A stretch of 64,000 nucleotides of DNA from Progne subis subis. Lineage: Eukaryota; Chordata; Aves; Passeriformes; Hirundinidae. How positions within the stretch are numbered: the first letter of the stretch is position 1; each line of letters opens with the position of its first letter. The DNA is taken from NCBI GenBank assembly GCA_022316685.1, contig JAKJHU010000030.1, positions 13,963,360 to 14,027,359 of the forward strand. The letters are read 5' to 3'. Shown piece after piece: positions 1-11,214 of the stretch. The position numbers and the translations under genes were made by a program. Under the pieces are notes generated by a model. It saw only the letters and a program-made list of their open reading frames with translations, was not told where the DNA came from and made no database searches.

Positions 1-3000
1 TTTTATAAAATAGTCTTGAAATATTAGAATTCCATTGGAGGAAACCAGGTTTCATTGAGTGTTTATATGTACGCAATCTGTATAGAATTAACAAACATAC
101 TCAGAACTTTAAGGGGAAAACAATGTCTGAGGACTTTTATTTTTAACAAAGCTATGTTAAACGGGGAATGCATTTCACTGGGCTTCAGAGTTCTTAAATG
201 GAGAATTTCTTACCTTTCTGCTAAATACTAAAGTAACATTAGTGTTGAATTTAGCATGAAGAAATTAGACAGTGACCTTATGGCCATTAGAATTGGGAAA
301 AAAACTCTTCAGTTCTCTTCCGTTTGCAGTTAGCTCACAGGTGGAAGCTACAAACAAAAGTGCAGAAGTTACAAGCTCAGCTCTGCTGCTGGTCTCTTCT
401 TTTAACTTGTCTCCTCTGAAAACAACCAGTTCTTGAGGACTCTCAGAGTTGTGGGTTGGAACCTACTTTTCCAGAGTATTCTACTCCTATGTAAGTAATG
501 TAAGACTGCTCCTTCTAGAATTTTAGCATTTTAGCATTTTAATGTTCCTGTCTGCAATAAGTTGAGGCTTGTCTGAATTTTACTGTCTGAATTTTACTGC
601 ATGAATATAATAATAATAGGACAATCCATGGAGGAAGCCTCTTCTACTCTTGACTTACTGTGGTGTAAGAATGGCTTTTTTGGCTTTAATTCCAATAACA
701 TAGGCTTAAAAGAAAAATCGAAACAGGTGTGCCTGAATAAACTTTCAAGATTTTCATTGATCTATTTGATTAAAAAAAATGACTTAACATATACTAAATA
801 AACTGACATGTGCAGACAAGGTTTTTAAAACATGCAGCCCCTCCCTCTCAGAAGTTTGGCAGCAGCAGCACAGGATGATGCCAGCTGGATTACAGTCTAC
901 TTGTACCAGGGCAGAGACAGACAATGCTTTCTGATGGAGCTGTAACTCTCGAAAAAGTAAACAACCCTGGCTGCTGCTGTTGCCTCCACAGCTGGGGTCA
1001 TAGAATAGAATGAGATTGATATTTGCATGGATAATGCCACTCAAATATTTTATCTGAATAAGCATTGATGACCATGGTTTGCATTAAGCTGGCTGACCTG
1101 GTACTGAAGCAGGTGAGGATGCAAAGCATAAAATCTCTATGGCAACAGGTATAAAGGTGGGAGCATCTTGCATGCCTCACCTATTTCTAAATCAATATGG
1201 GCTATTCATCATCAGTCTAGATGCAAGTCTTCTAAAGCACAATATTCCTGGGCAAGTTATTTTAGTAGTTTACTTCATACAAATGGGTAAAAGCTGCCCT
1301 GCTAGGATACAGTCCTGCAGCATATTATGCTTTGCAGCCTAAATGGATCTAAGGAATGTTCCATTAACTTTTTTGCTTGTCTTAGAAAAACATGTGTCCC
1401 TGTGTCATGATGACTTGTTTTGCCTGTGGCTGAGAAGACAAATCAAGATCAAATTATTTAATATGAACTAAACTTGAGCTAATTGCATTATCTTTTTAAA
1501 CTTCTGTTAATGTCAAGGGATTAAATGTAGGTGAATCAAACCAAAGGCTTTTTCCAACCATTTTAGATGCAGAAGTACATAATAAATGTACAAAACAGAG
1601 GCTTCACTTTACCAGTACTGAAAATGTGGCCTTATCTCCCTTGGAAAGCATCTGTTTGTTGTTATGCAGCTGTGTTTTGGGAAAAGCAACATTCAGAGCA
1701 GAGAAATATCAGTTCCATTCAAGCTTCAGGAGCAATTCAATTAAAACAAGTGTTAACTACTGGAATTTATGATGTGTTTCCTGCCTAATCTTATGAAACA
1801 TATGTAATTTCTATGGGTGGTTAAGACTTTAGCTTTATACCTGCCTGGCTCTGCTGATTTAAATAGAGAAGTAACAAATTAGATTTGTGGAAGTGGCTGG
1901 AAAACAAAAGGATTCAGGTGTCTTGTGCAATGATGCTGAGTTTCCCAGGGCTTTGCTTGTTAGTGCATAGGGGTATCACCCAAAATTCACAGGAAGAAAC
2001 CCACAAGGATAATAATCTTTTTGTTTTATTTCAACTCTGGGCTGATCAGAAAACTTCCCAGAGTTCTTGGCAAGCTGAAGGCAATGCCAGATATATTTCC
2101 AAATTACTTTTTCACTGGTTAGTTATTTAAAAAAAAACAAAGCAAACAAAGTGTATGGAGTGATCCATTGTGAGTGCAGAACACACTTGCAGAGACCAGC
2201 ACTCTCCCCAGCATTTACCAACATGCTATAGCAATGTATTATTGAGGAGTGCATTTCTGTTGACAGATTCTTTCCACCACAATTACAGAGAGAATAATGG
2301 CTTAAAAAACCACCCATATGTCCCCATTAACTTTGCAATCTGTCTAATCTGTGTACTTACAAAGCCCCCATCACATTTCAGATATTATAGTGATAACAGG
2401 AGAGATTAGACAGCCTTCAAAGCTGCAGGAGAAATACGAGCATTGATTCCCAGCCATGATTAATTTGGCCAGAACCTCACACTCCTTTAATTAATTAAGA
2501 ACATGAGTAGTAATCAGAGCAGTGACATAGCAAGAGAGGGACTGAGCTGACAGCTGAGGACAACACAGGCTCCCCAACAGGTAAAGACACCCATGTGAGA
2601 TCTGTCAGGCTGCCCTGGGAGTACACCCTGCTGGGGGTGGGCAGGTGATTCATTCTCCATGGGATGAATCCAATTGATTACGGCATGCGGTTTAGAACTG
2701 GGACTGTTTCAAGCCAAATGACCATCAAATGATTAATTAATAGATTTAAAGACTAATAATTATAAATATTTAAATTAATGGATCTGGCAGCGGCCTGTGA
2801 TCATTCTGTCATCTTGCAGTACGTATTAAAGTCTGTCAGGAAAAGAGTAAACTGCTTCCAGTGGGCCAAGAGGGAAGACCATGCACCGTGACAGCTGCAC
2901 CCAGTACAAGGCACTGTAGGTTTGCACTCTTTTACCCCTATGGTAACACATTGATATGCCAATGCTAGCAGGCAGAGCAGCCACAGTAATGCTCATCTGG

Positions 3001-3516
3001 ACAAAAAGGGATGTGCTAAGCAGTGAGTTAGCTTATTTACAGCTTATTTATGCTTCTTTCAGTGATGAAATCCCTCTTCTCCCTCCTCTGTTGCCAGGAC
3101 CAGATGTCTTACTTGCACACCCGACTTCTGTGGTTCTTGGCTAATACAGCTTTGCTGCACGTACAGCATGTTCTGTTCTACCACGGGTACAACATACATG
3201 CAGCCTATGCATCTGTCATGCTGGAGTTGCCTCAGAGGGCTATAATGCAGTCATTCAGCCAACAGCCTGCTTCTTGCTCAGCCTCAGCAAACTGGATGCT
3301 GACACTGGGAGGCAGGAATTTCAGTTCTAGCCTGTGCAAAGCCCATGCAGAGACACACCTGCCACTACCTCAGCTTCATTTGCTTTGCAGAAGGTGGTAT
3401 CTTAAACATCTTCTCCAGTGCCTGCAGGAGGGCAACCCCATATCCTACACTTGTGATCATGTGAGCACATTTTTGGTTGCATTTCTAGTGTGCAAGAGGT
3501 AAAATGTCTTAAAGTA

Positions 3517-3582
3517 AAAAAAAAAAACCAAAAAACCAACCCCAAAAAAACCCACCCGCCCAAAAAAAAAAAAAAAAAAAAA
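3517..3582 (+). repeat. A/C-rich low-complexity tract
   Basis: A-runs interrupted by CC and CCC, ending in about 20 A. No transposon body is recognisable upstream. Confidence 0.95.
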
Positions 3583-4394
3583 GAGAAGAGGAGGTGTTAC
3601 TAAATCAAATAGGAATTTCCCTTATTCTGAAAACACATTCTTAATGGAGTCTTCCAACAGTTTAAACAACCAGGCTGAAATTTTGGTAGTTCACAATTCA
3701 CTTCACAAGTCTGGGATGTCTTTGTGTGCAGTGGCACAAGCCCCTGGCTTACCTAGAAAGCAGTCCTGAGCAGTTTAAGGTACATATACATCTAAAAGCT
3801 CTGAATAGCCTAGGGCATGAATTTACACTGCCTTAATTATCTTACATTATCTACCCATATTTCCTCTCATGCCCTGTGGCCAATGCAATATAACTAATGA
3901 CTCTGACACTGCAGGCTTAAGCTACCTCATACTTACTGCAGAGCAAGGATTTGCCCAGGGCAGACCTCATGGAAAAAAAGTTCTGTAAATTCACTCATTT
4001 TATGGTAAATCGTGTGAGACTGATCTGGCATAGGTCGACATAAAAGTGTCATGTTTTTCTGCCAGTTTGATTAAATCAATTTATTACCGCAATTAAAGTT
4101 TTCTTTGTACAAGCTAATGAACAAAAGTTTCAAGTTTACAGTTGTGAGCATAATTTCCCAAGAAAGATAAATCAAACCAACCCAAATATAATAACACTTA
4201 GACTACAATAAGTAAAATTATAAAGATTTTGGTTACATTACACTTTCTTGTGTTGACAAGGCTTTTAGCGTGCATATGTTTTTACACATTTGATCAAATC
4301 TGAGCATCTACAAAAGTCAGCATATAGGGGAAGGCTGTGCAAACTGTGGGATAGACTCTTCTGTTGGGCTGTTTTTATTTCAGAGCTGTCCCTC

Positions 4395-4460
4395 CTTTGA
4401 GCAAAATGTTGGACTAGAAGATCTCCTGAGACCTCTCCAAACTGAATTAAACTATGAGCC
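4395..4460 (+). mobile_element. Short CR1 3' tail fragment
   Basis: TGTTGGACTAGAAGATCTCC, TGAGACCTCTCCAAACTGAA and TTAAACTATGA match the CR1 end 'ttggactagatgatctcctgaggtcccttccaacctgaattattctatga', plus orientation. Confidence 0.75.
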
Positions 4461-6063
4461 ATGATCTGAGCTGGCCATTGAGCCTCCCTCCATAGGCAGT
4501 GTAACAGCAACAAGCATTTGTAGGGTACGAGGTCTACTTCTGTACAGTATAAGCATGAAATAAGCATTTTGTGTACTGAGCAATGGTGCTTTTATATTTC
4601 TGTTATCAAATGTTTCCTTTTCTGAAGGAGGAGCCCTCTTCTATGATCTTCACAGACTGTCACTTTTGATGCTGAGCGATCTTCTAATGCATCTCACAGT
4701 GCTGTCACGATTATCCGGGTACTATAGATGGTGGCAGAATCCAGGTCAGGACCAACTCTTAGGACAACAATGAAGAATGAGCGCAGACAGAATTCACTGG
4801 TATGCTCAGCACCAACTCACTGGATGGGTTCAGCCTATAAGCCACATTCATTAGAAAGAATCAGTATGGAAAACTTAACAATTTTGGGGAGCAGATACAG
4901 GCTGCACTCTCATAATTAATTTAGAGCAAGCTCCCCACTTGATCTATTTTTAGCCACATTCATCTCAGTTATTCATGACTAAGTGTTCCATGTAGCAGCA
5001 TGTCCCCAAAGTGCTGTAGGGTCAAGACATAGAAAGAAGTGCTACTTTTACTCATAAAGACTATGAAATAAATAATTATATGGGCAGAGGAACTTACAAA
5101 TTCTAATTTCCTCTGATTCACTTGCTAGCTGTCACTCTTTCACATGCTCTTTCTGTGGGTTTTGTAATTTCTAATAATGTGTCTGGTAATGTCAGGTTCC
5201 CAGACTTTACGCCCTTGGGTTATATAAAGCAGTACTGATCATGAGCAAGCACTTAATTCTTCCTGTTCTCACTGGTATTTGTGAGAAGCAGCCAAAAGAA
5301 GGTCCTGTCATAACCATACAATTTCTACAGACTGTGGCCAAGTGGAACAAACTGAAGTACTAGAAGACAGTCAGCCCAACATGGATGCTATAAAAGCAGC
5401 AATGGAAGTAGTAATCCAGTGGGTCCTAGACCCTGATTAGTGTTTTTTCTGTCTTCCTGCACATGACCAAAGGACTTAGAAAATGTGTGGAAAAAATAAA
5501 GATGTGCAAACTCAGAACTAAATGGCATCTAAGGATCTCTTGAGAGAATAAGATCCCACATGATGTCTGGTAAATGAGTGAGCTGACCTGCCTTTTGCTT
5601 CTTAGTAGGGTAGTGATAGCTTAAGTTAAATCTAATAAAAAAAATCCAGGGATTCTTTTCAATCTGGTCATCATCTGATGACAGGGATCACACCTGAACT
5701 CTACAATCTCCCAGACCAGTCTCCATGTATCAATCCTATATGTGTCCAGAATTTTCTGGGGCAGGACTCTCTGGTCTATGACAAAAACATGCCACAGATT
5801 GCATTTACATTTGAATGGCAGAGTATTATCATGTACCAAAGCTCAGAAATATGGCCTGGATCTCTCCTTTATTTAGTGACAATGTAACTACAAGGTTATT
5901 TTCCTCTAGGCAGTTTGGTGGTAACTTATAAAAATCTTAGTGTTATTTTAGGAGAATAAGCTGGATTATTTGGCCGAGACAAATATTATAGAAAGTATAA
6001 TATTTATTCTAAAACGTATAATATGCTTATTCCATAGCTGGAAGAAGCAGGAACAATTTGTGG

Positions 6064-6129
6064 CATCCATCCATCCATCCATCCATCCATCCATCCATCC
6101 ATCCATCCATCCATCCATCCATCCATCCA
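6064..6129 (+). repeat. (CATC)n microsatellite
   Basis: About 16 perfect copies of CATC without interruption, so likely polymorphic. Confidence 0.98.
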
Positions 6130-6304
6130 AAACAAAGCTGAAGCAGCAAATTTAGCCTAAGTAAAACCTGGGGGGAAAATGTACTTTGTTTAAGATAATT
6201 GTGTTAACTCCAGAGAAAAGTGGCTTTTGCAACAAAGCCTCAGTTATACCAAATCTCATCAACAACTTTCAGTAGCTTTACCATCTTAACTCTTGCTAAG
6301 GGGG

Positions 6305-6327
6305 GAAAAAAAAAAAAAAAAAAAAAA
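6305..6327 (+). repeat. Poly(A) run
   Basis: A run of over 20 A after GGGGGG. No recognisable retrogene precedes it. Confidence 0.95.
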
Positions 6328-7084
6328 TCAGACCAAATTTTTAACAGACAGATTCAGAACAGCTTGTGCATCAGGACATGTTTGGCACTATGTGTCTGAC
6401 AGGAATTTTTCTTCCTCCTAGAAAAGTTCTGCTAAATATTCATGCATTTCCAATTGAAAGAAACCTGATTCTTAGCCAAAATGAAGCTTATTAGCAGACA
6501 GAAGAGGAGGGGTCCTTCCTCACTGCCGCACCTCTGATCATTGTAGGTTTTGTATCACACCTGGTCTCTGCAAACAGATGCTCTCAAACCCAAATTAGTC
6601 TACTATGGAAATGATTTATAACTTGAGATACTGCCAATTCATGGCATTATTTGGAAAGGGGTTTTTTTTTTAAACTTTTATGTGGAATTCATATTTTGTG
6701 GGACTTTTTTCAGCACCATCTGTCTATCAGAGGTGACTAAAAAAATATCTGTTTTTAAAAATGTACAAAACAGACCATGAATATTTCTTTTAATGTGTTT
6801 TCTTCTTTTGACAGAGATCTCAAAAATATATTTGCTAAACCAGGAAATGTTATTAGAAATCATAATTTGCTTGAGAACACTCTCACTAAGAACTGTTTCG
6901 TACTCTATTTTTCTGCTGAAACCTTTTTTTAAACAGCCACAAACACGTTGAGGAGAATGACCCAGTCACAGGAAGGGCTCTGATTTTTTTGGGTACTTAG
7001 TACCAGCTGCTGCTGAGCTATTTGTGCCTGGGGTCAGGGTGGATATGTTTGGAACAGAGATGGAATGAGCCTCCATGCAGGTGG

Positions 7085-7640
7085 GAACTGTCAGCACCTG
7101 CTTGAGAAAGGATGATCAGAGAGTTTATAACTCTACCCCAACCCCTTGCTTAAAGTAGGGGCAGCTCCAAGGTCAGACCAGGCATCTCAGGACTTTACCT
7201 AATTTACTCTTGCAACTCCCTCAGGATGGAAGGAGGATGCATTGTCGTGGCAACCTGCTTAGATGCCTTCATGGGGAAGATGTCCCTATTCATATCCAGG
7301 CCAAATCCTGAACCTTGAATCTCTTCCTTTTAACTTGGAGTCTTTCATCATTCAAACAGCACTGTGAAGAGCCTGGAACCATTTTCTTGAAAACCTCCTC
7401 ATAGGTATTGGATGTGACCTTAGGGTCCTCCTGCCAAAGCCATCCCTTGTCCAGCTCAACCAGCCCAGGTGTCTGAGGACCTCCACTCAGTCTAAACCAA
7501 CCTGGAGTGAATTTGCTGCAGTTTATCAGTGATGTCCCTGTACTGGGGAACTCAATACGGGGTACAGTACACAGACACAGGGTAACAAGAACTAAAGGTT
7601 GAGAAAGATGACCCCAAGTAACTGACCTGTTGCAAGCCTG
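7085..7640 (-). mobile_element. Old, degraded CR1-like LINE
   Basis: Scattered matches in CR1 order, minus orientation: CAGACCAGGCATCTCAGGAC, CAACTCCCTCAGGATGGAAG, AACCTCCTCATAGGTATTGG, CTGTACTGGGGAACTCAATA and GGGTACAGTACACAG. These resemble the bird CR1 phrases for 'tccagagctggacacagtactcc' and its neighbours. Divergence is high. Confidence 0.55.
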
Positions 7641-7917
7641 TGTGAGATTTCACTTAGCCTCCTGTATCCCTGCCCATAACTTTCAGTGACAGAAAATACA
7701 CAGCTGCACTTCGGCTGTGCCAGGGCAAAGGGAGATTGACAAATAGCAGGAATGAGGAGCAGGAGAAGACCATGGACTTGTGTCCTCCTCTGCTTCCCAA
7801 CCTGTGGAGGGTGATAATTTCCAGTGGACATGAAGGAAAACATCAGCTCCTATGTAAAGTACTAAAGTACTTTGGCCATAAACTTCAAACTGCTTCCCAA
7901 AAGGAAGTTGGATTGCT

Positions 7918-8005
7918 GTTCCTGTTTTGTAAATCAGGAAGCTGAGGAAAAAGGGAAGGAAGCGTTTTGACTGAATTGATCTAGCAGGTGCTGGCAGAGA
8001 CTCTG
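7918..8005 (-). mobile_element. MIR-like ancient SINE fragment downstream of HAS2
   Basis: TTTTGTAAATCAGGAAGCTG followed by AGGAAAAAGGGAAGGAAG and, further on, CTAGCAGGTGCTGGCAGAG resembles the reverse complement of MIR ('tttacagatgaggaaactga', 'ggcacagagaggttaag', 'ctagtaagtggcagag'). It lies about 200 bases beyond the estimated HAS2 3' end. Confidence 0.5.
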
Positions 8006-8216
8006 AGTGCTGCCTATGCACTGTTCTGCCTCTCAGAGCAGGGACCAGCCCAGGCTGCCTCAGGCCTGCACTGCACTCCACGGGTGCTCCATGGCAAATT
8101 CTCTCTTGGAAATCAGACTGCTGACATGAGAACAACAAACTGTGCAGATTTGTGGCTTCAAAGTACAAGTGCTGGTGAGAAATACCATGAATTAGTCATA
8201 ATCTTATCAAAAATAT

Positions 8217-8222
8217 TTTATT
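8217..8222 (-). terminator. Candidate distal polyadenylation signal of HAS2
   Basis: The complement reads AATAAA, inside an A/T-rich context (AAATAAAATAT in mRNA sense), about 2.06 kb after the stop. A second AATAAA lies about 110 bases earlier in the transcript (8327-8332). Which is used cannot be told from sequence alone. Confidence 0.4.
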
Positions 8223-10069
8223 TATGAAAGTAACAATTATACTATACAACCTATATTGGAAATACATTGAATAATTGCTAGAATAAATACAGGCAATTAA
8301 TTCAATCTTTTTATAGAATGAGAAGATTTATTTGACATTTGAATGTTAACCCAAGCTTTAACTTACATCATAAATAGTTAAAAGGCATAGTCAAGTTTTT
8401 TGATTTTTACCGTTTCTCTTGCTTTCTTTTAATACTGTTCTATTTTGTAATCAACATGAATCAACTCTCCAATCATTAACATAGTATTAGTATGACTTTC
8501 AAGCAATCATGTACCTCAAGATAATCAGACAATAAGGTAGTGTGTGTGCAGTTCATTCTACAGCAGAATCTATTCATGTCTGCAAAAAAAAGAGAAGCTG
8601 AAAATGCTTCTAAGTTCTTTAAGCATCATATGCCGATTTCTGCTTTACCACAGTGCTTTTAATACCAGAATCTAAAAAGGGCAGCTGGTCTTTCTGTTGC
8701 TCTTTATAAAGTATATTAGGGCTCAATGCCACATTCCTTTGGCTGGTGAAGGACTTCAGAATTTAGTCCTGAATATTATTTCTCAAAACCATGGTCCAAA
8801 ATAAATGTCCAAGACTGATTATTAGGCACCAAGGAAGTGATACATTTGCTAAAGCTTGATGTTTTCTGATAAAAAATTGGCTTATTTTCTGGTAGATATG
8901 CTGTAGTTAAAAACAAATTATTGGGCTCAGTACTGGGGTCTGTATTACACTGGATGTCAGAGAAAGTAAAGTGTTTATTTTCTGTAAACTGTATGAAGGG
9001 CTCTGCGGAAGTTTTATAGTACAACACACACATTTTGGAAGTGTTGACAAGTTTTTCCTTCAAATTTTTTTTTTCTAGTAAAACACCTGAACTATTTGCT
9101 TGGTACTAGCTGATTATGAACAACTATGACCATCAGTGAATTCAATAGCAGTTTCAGGTGCCCAGTATTTTCCAGATCAGAAGTTTTTGACTGCTCAGGT
9201 CCCATATAAAATCAGTGGGAGGCTTTCCATAGCAATGTTTTTTCCAGTGGCATGGAGGCCTGCCTTGCCTTATGGTTTATTGTGCATGCCAGGGATATTA
9301 AGTTCTCAGCAGAGAAGCAAATCTCCCATTTACAATGTTATCAGAACAAAACCCCTAAATTGCACATATCTACCCCTTTGGCCTTTTTTTATGCACAAAC
9401 CTGCTTGTATGCAAAACCTGACACTTTTGGGCCTTTCCTAATAAATTTCCTAAAAGAGCACATTTAAATGCTTTTTCACAGAAATAACCATTCATTAGTT
9501 GCAAAAATGCAGAGAGACTTTTTATTCTTTCTGTTGTGAACAATATAATTTCAGCAGAAATTTGGGGGGAGAATGTATGATATTTTTGTCCCCAAATATA
9601 TTTTAAAAAGTGAAAGAACAAAATGTCAGGGAGGCAGCTTTTTTTGGCAGATAGTAAAATATAAAATATGTGATTTAAAAAAAAAAGTTGGTTTAAAAAT
9701 ACACACACACAAATAATACAATAATATAAAAATACAGCTCAGCCAATGGCCTCTTAAAATTTACCTTTGGCATTACATTTGGCAGCCTAAAACAAAAGAC
9801 CCTTCCTATAAACAGAACTATAAAAAAAGAGAAGTTCATAAATTAGGTTGCAAGGGGTTGTATGGTCCTTTTCTTGATTCTCCAAACTCCCTTTCTTTCT
9901 GTCCACACACACATAAGCATGACCAGTGAGGTATATAGAACGTAACACTGTCAGGCATATGCACAATAAAAAAGTGCATAAACACAGAAGTTCTCCCCTT
10001 TTCTTGTGAACAGGTCGTAACTGTGTGGTTTGTGTCTTTTCCCCCTTAGAAACAAAAAAATCTGGTGGG

Positions 10070-10122
10070 TTTTTTTTTGTTGTTGTTTTGTTTTTCTCTT
10101 TTTTTTTTTTTTTTTTTTTTCC
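10070..10122 (-). repeat. A-rich tract (mRNA sense) in the HAS2 3' UTR
   Basis: On the plus strand this is T-runs with GTT interruptions, ending in 22 T. In the HAS2 transcript it is an A-rich block beginning about 160 bases after the stop codon. Confidence 0.9.
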
Positions 10123-10281
10123 TCTCCTTACTTTGGCAGGATGAAAATGAACCCAGAGGAATACAAGTGTCCTATTCCCAGCAGCAGTGATCCATTTCCC
10201 TTGGCAACATATGTCTGATGCCACAGATACTACAAGGTCGTTGGGTTGCTTTACAACTCTGGGTAACTTCCCACGGAAACA

Positions 10282-11214
10282 TCATACGTCTAGCACCATG
10301 TCGTAGTGTTGTTGCTCTTTCTTCCGCCTGCCACATTTGTTGATAAGAACCATGTACAAAGTCAAAAGCAAAACCCAGTAACATGCATAGAGTATTGTGC
10401 CAATGATGAGAACTGTCTGTTTTGACTCAGAAAATGGCTTTTTTGATTCCTTGTAAATAGTGAAAATTACGCCACCTAGGAGGATTGTAAACCAAATGGA
10501 GACTGGAATGAGTCCTATAAAATTAACTACAATGGTTTTCCTTCCTGACGTGCCCCACCCTGCTTTGTTTATCGTGGCAATTGCAAACATCTTTGCTGGC
10601 AGTAAACTTGACATGTACAACACTGAGTAGAGTGACATGAAAACCATGACAATGTTGCCCCTAAGGAAGCTGGCAAAGGAAGACTTTATCAGGCCAACTA
10701 ACTGAACTGTTAACAGGAAGAGAAGAATGTTCCAGATCTTTCCCCTGTAGAAGAGCTGAATGACTGTGGCAATGAGGAAGAAAGGAAAGAATCCAGTGAT
10801 TACAGCTTCATAGGTCATCCACAAATGGTGCTTGTGGAACCACATGGCATTATAAAGCCACTCTCTAAAGTAGGATTTACTCCAGCGGGTCTGCTGATTC
10901 AGCCACCTGAGATACTCTATTGGTGTTTCCGTAAGGCACTTGGATCTAGCTGTGTATTTTGTTGCATAGCCCAGACTTAGCACTCTGTTAGTTAGATGCC
11001 TGTCATCTCCGAAGCTGCACTGGGAGCCCATAAACTCTTGATTGTACCAATCTTCCACAAATTCATGGAGTAAGGAGTTTCTGTACATTCCCAGAGGTCC
11101 ACTGATGCACTGTACACAGCCAAAGTAGGACTGACAGGCTCTTTCGATGTTAAATGCCATCCAGTATCTCACGCTACTCAGAAAGGAGATCCAGGAATCA
11201 TATTTGTTCAAAAT
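10282..11214 (-). CDS. HAS2: HAS2 coding exon 4 (residues 244-553 and stop)
   Basis: This last exon encodes 310 residues, from ILNKYDSW to the C-terminus YDMVLDV, followed by TGA at 10284-10282. It completes the catalytic domain: SGPLGMYR (acceptor-site region, 282-289), the GDD motif with the presumed general base Asp314 (312-314), and the processivity motif QQTRW (350-354). After this come an amphipathic or interfacial stretch and about four hydrophobic membrane segments (about 377-398, 402-421, 428-449, 472-495), a last one at 508-533, and a basic tail GRRKKE. The acceptor TTGCAG ends at 11215 after a T-rich tract. The total protein is 553 residues, against 552 in human HAS2; the extra residue is a His in the tail (QQHYDM, where human has QQYDM). 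There is no frameshift or missing catalytic residue. Confidence 0.97.
   Translation of the reverse strand: MLNKYDSWISFLSSVRYWMAFNIERACQSYFGCVQCISGPLGMYRNSLLHEFVEDWYNQEFMGSQCSFGDDRHLTNRVLSLGYATKYTARSKCLTETPIEYLRWLNQQTRWSKSYFREWLYNAMWFHKHHLWMTYEAVITGFFPFFLIATVIQLFYRGKIWNILLFLLTVQLVGLIKSSFASFLRGNIVMVFMSLYSVLYMSSLLPAKMFAIATINKAGWGTSGRKTIVVNFIGLIPVSIWFTILLGGVIFTIYKESKKPFSESKQTVLIIGTILYACYWVLLLTLYMVLINKCGRRKKEQQHYDMVLDV

Larger units (their letters stand above)
1..8190. other. Non-coding region downstream of HAS2
   Basis: No gene is recognised. The stretch holds a short CR1 tail (4.4 kb), an old CR1 (7.1-7.6 kb), a MIR-like fragment (7.9 kb) and simple repeats (3.5, 6.1, 6.3 kb). A homeodomain-motif-rich AT segment at about 2440-2870 may be a conserved element. 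The 150-residue open frame at 3050-3502 matches no family I know and lacks supporting signals. Confidence 0.75.
8217..10281 (-). other. HAS2: HAS2 3' untranslated region (3' end estimated)
   Basis: The roughly 2.1 kb below the HAS2 stop codon is AT-rich and contains many ATTTA-type motifs in mRNA sense, as expected for the unstable HAS2 message. Candidate AATAAA signals in mRNA sense are the complements of TTTATT at 9521-9526, 8974-8979, 8327-8332 and 8217-8222. The last two would give a 3' UTR of about 2 kb, similar to the known mammalian length, so I place the end near 8.2 kb. An A-rich tract in mRNA sense (complement of 10070-10122) begins about 160 bases after the stop. No protein frame here is credible. 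Confidence 0.55.

Noticed and set aside
3050..3502. 150-codon plus-strand frame
   Set aside because: No family resemblance, no splice or promoter context and ordinary base composition. It ends at a low-complexity A tract. Probably chance.
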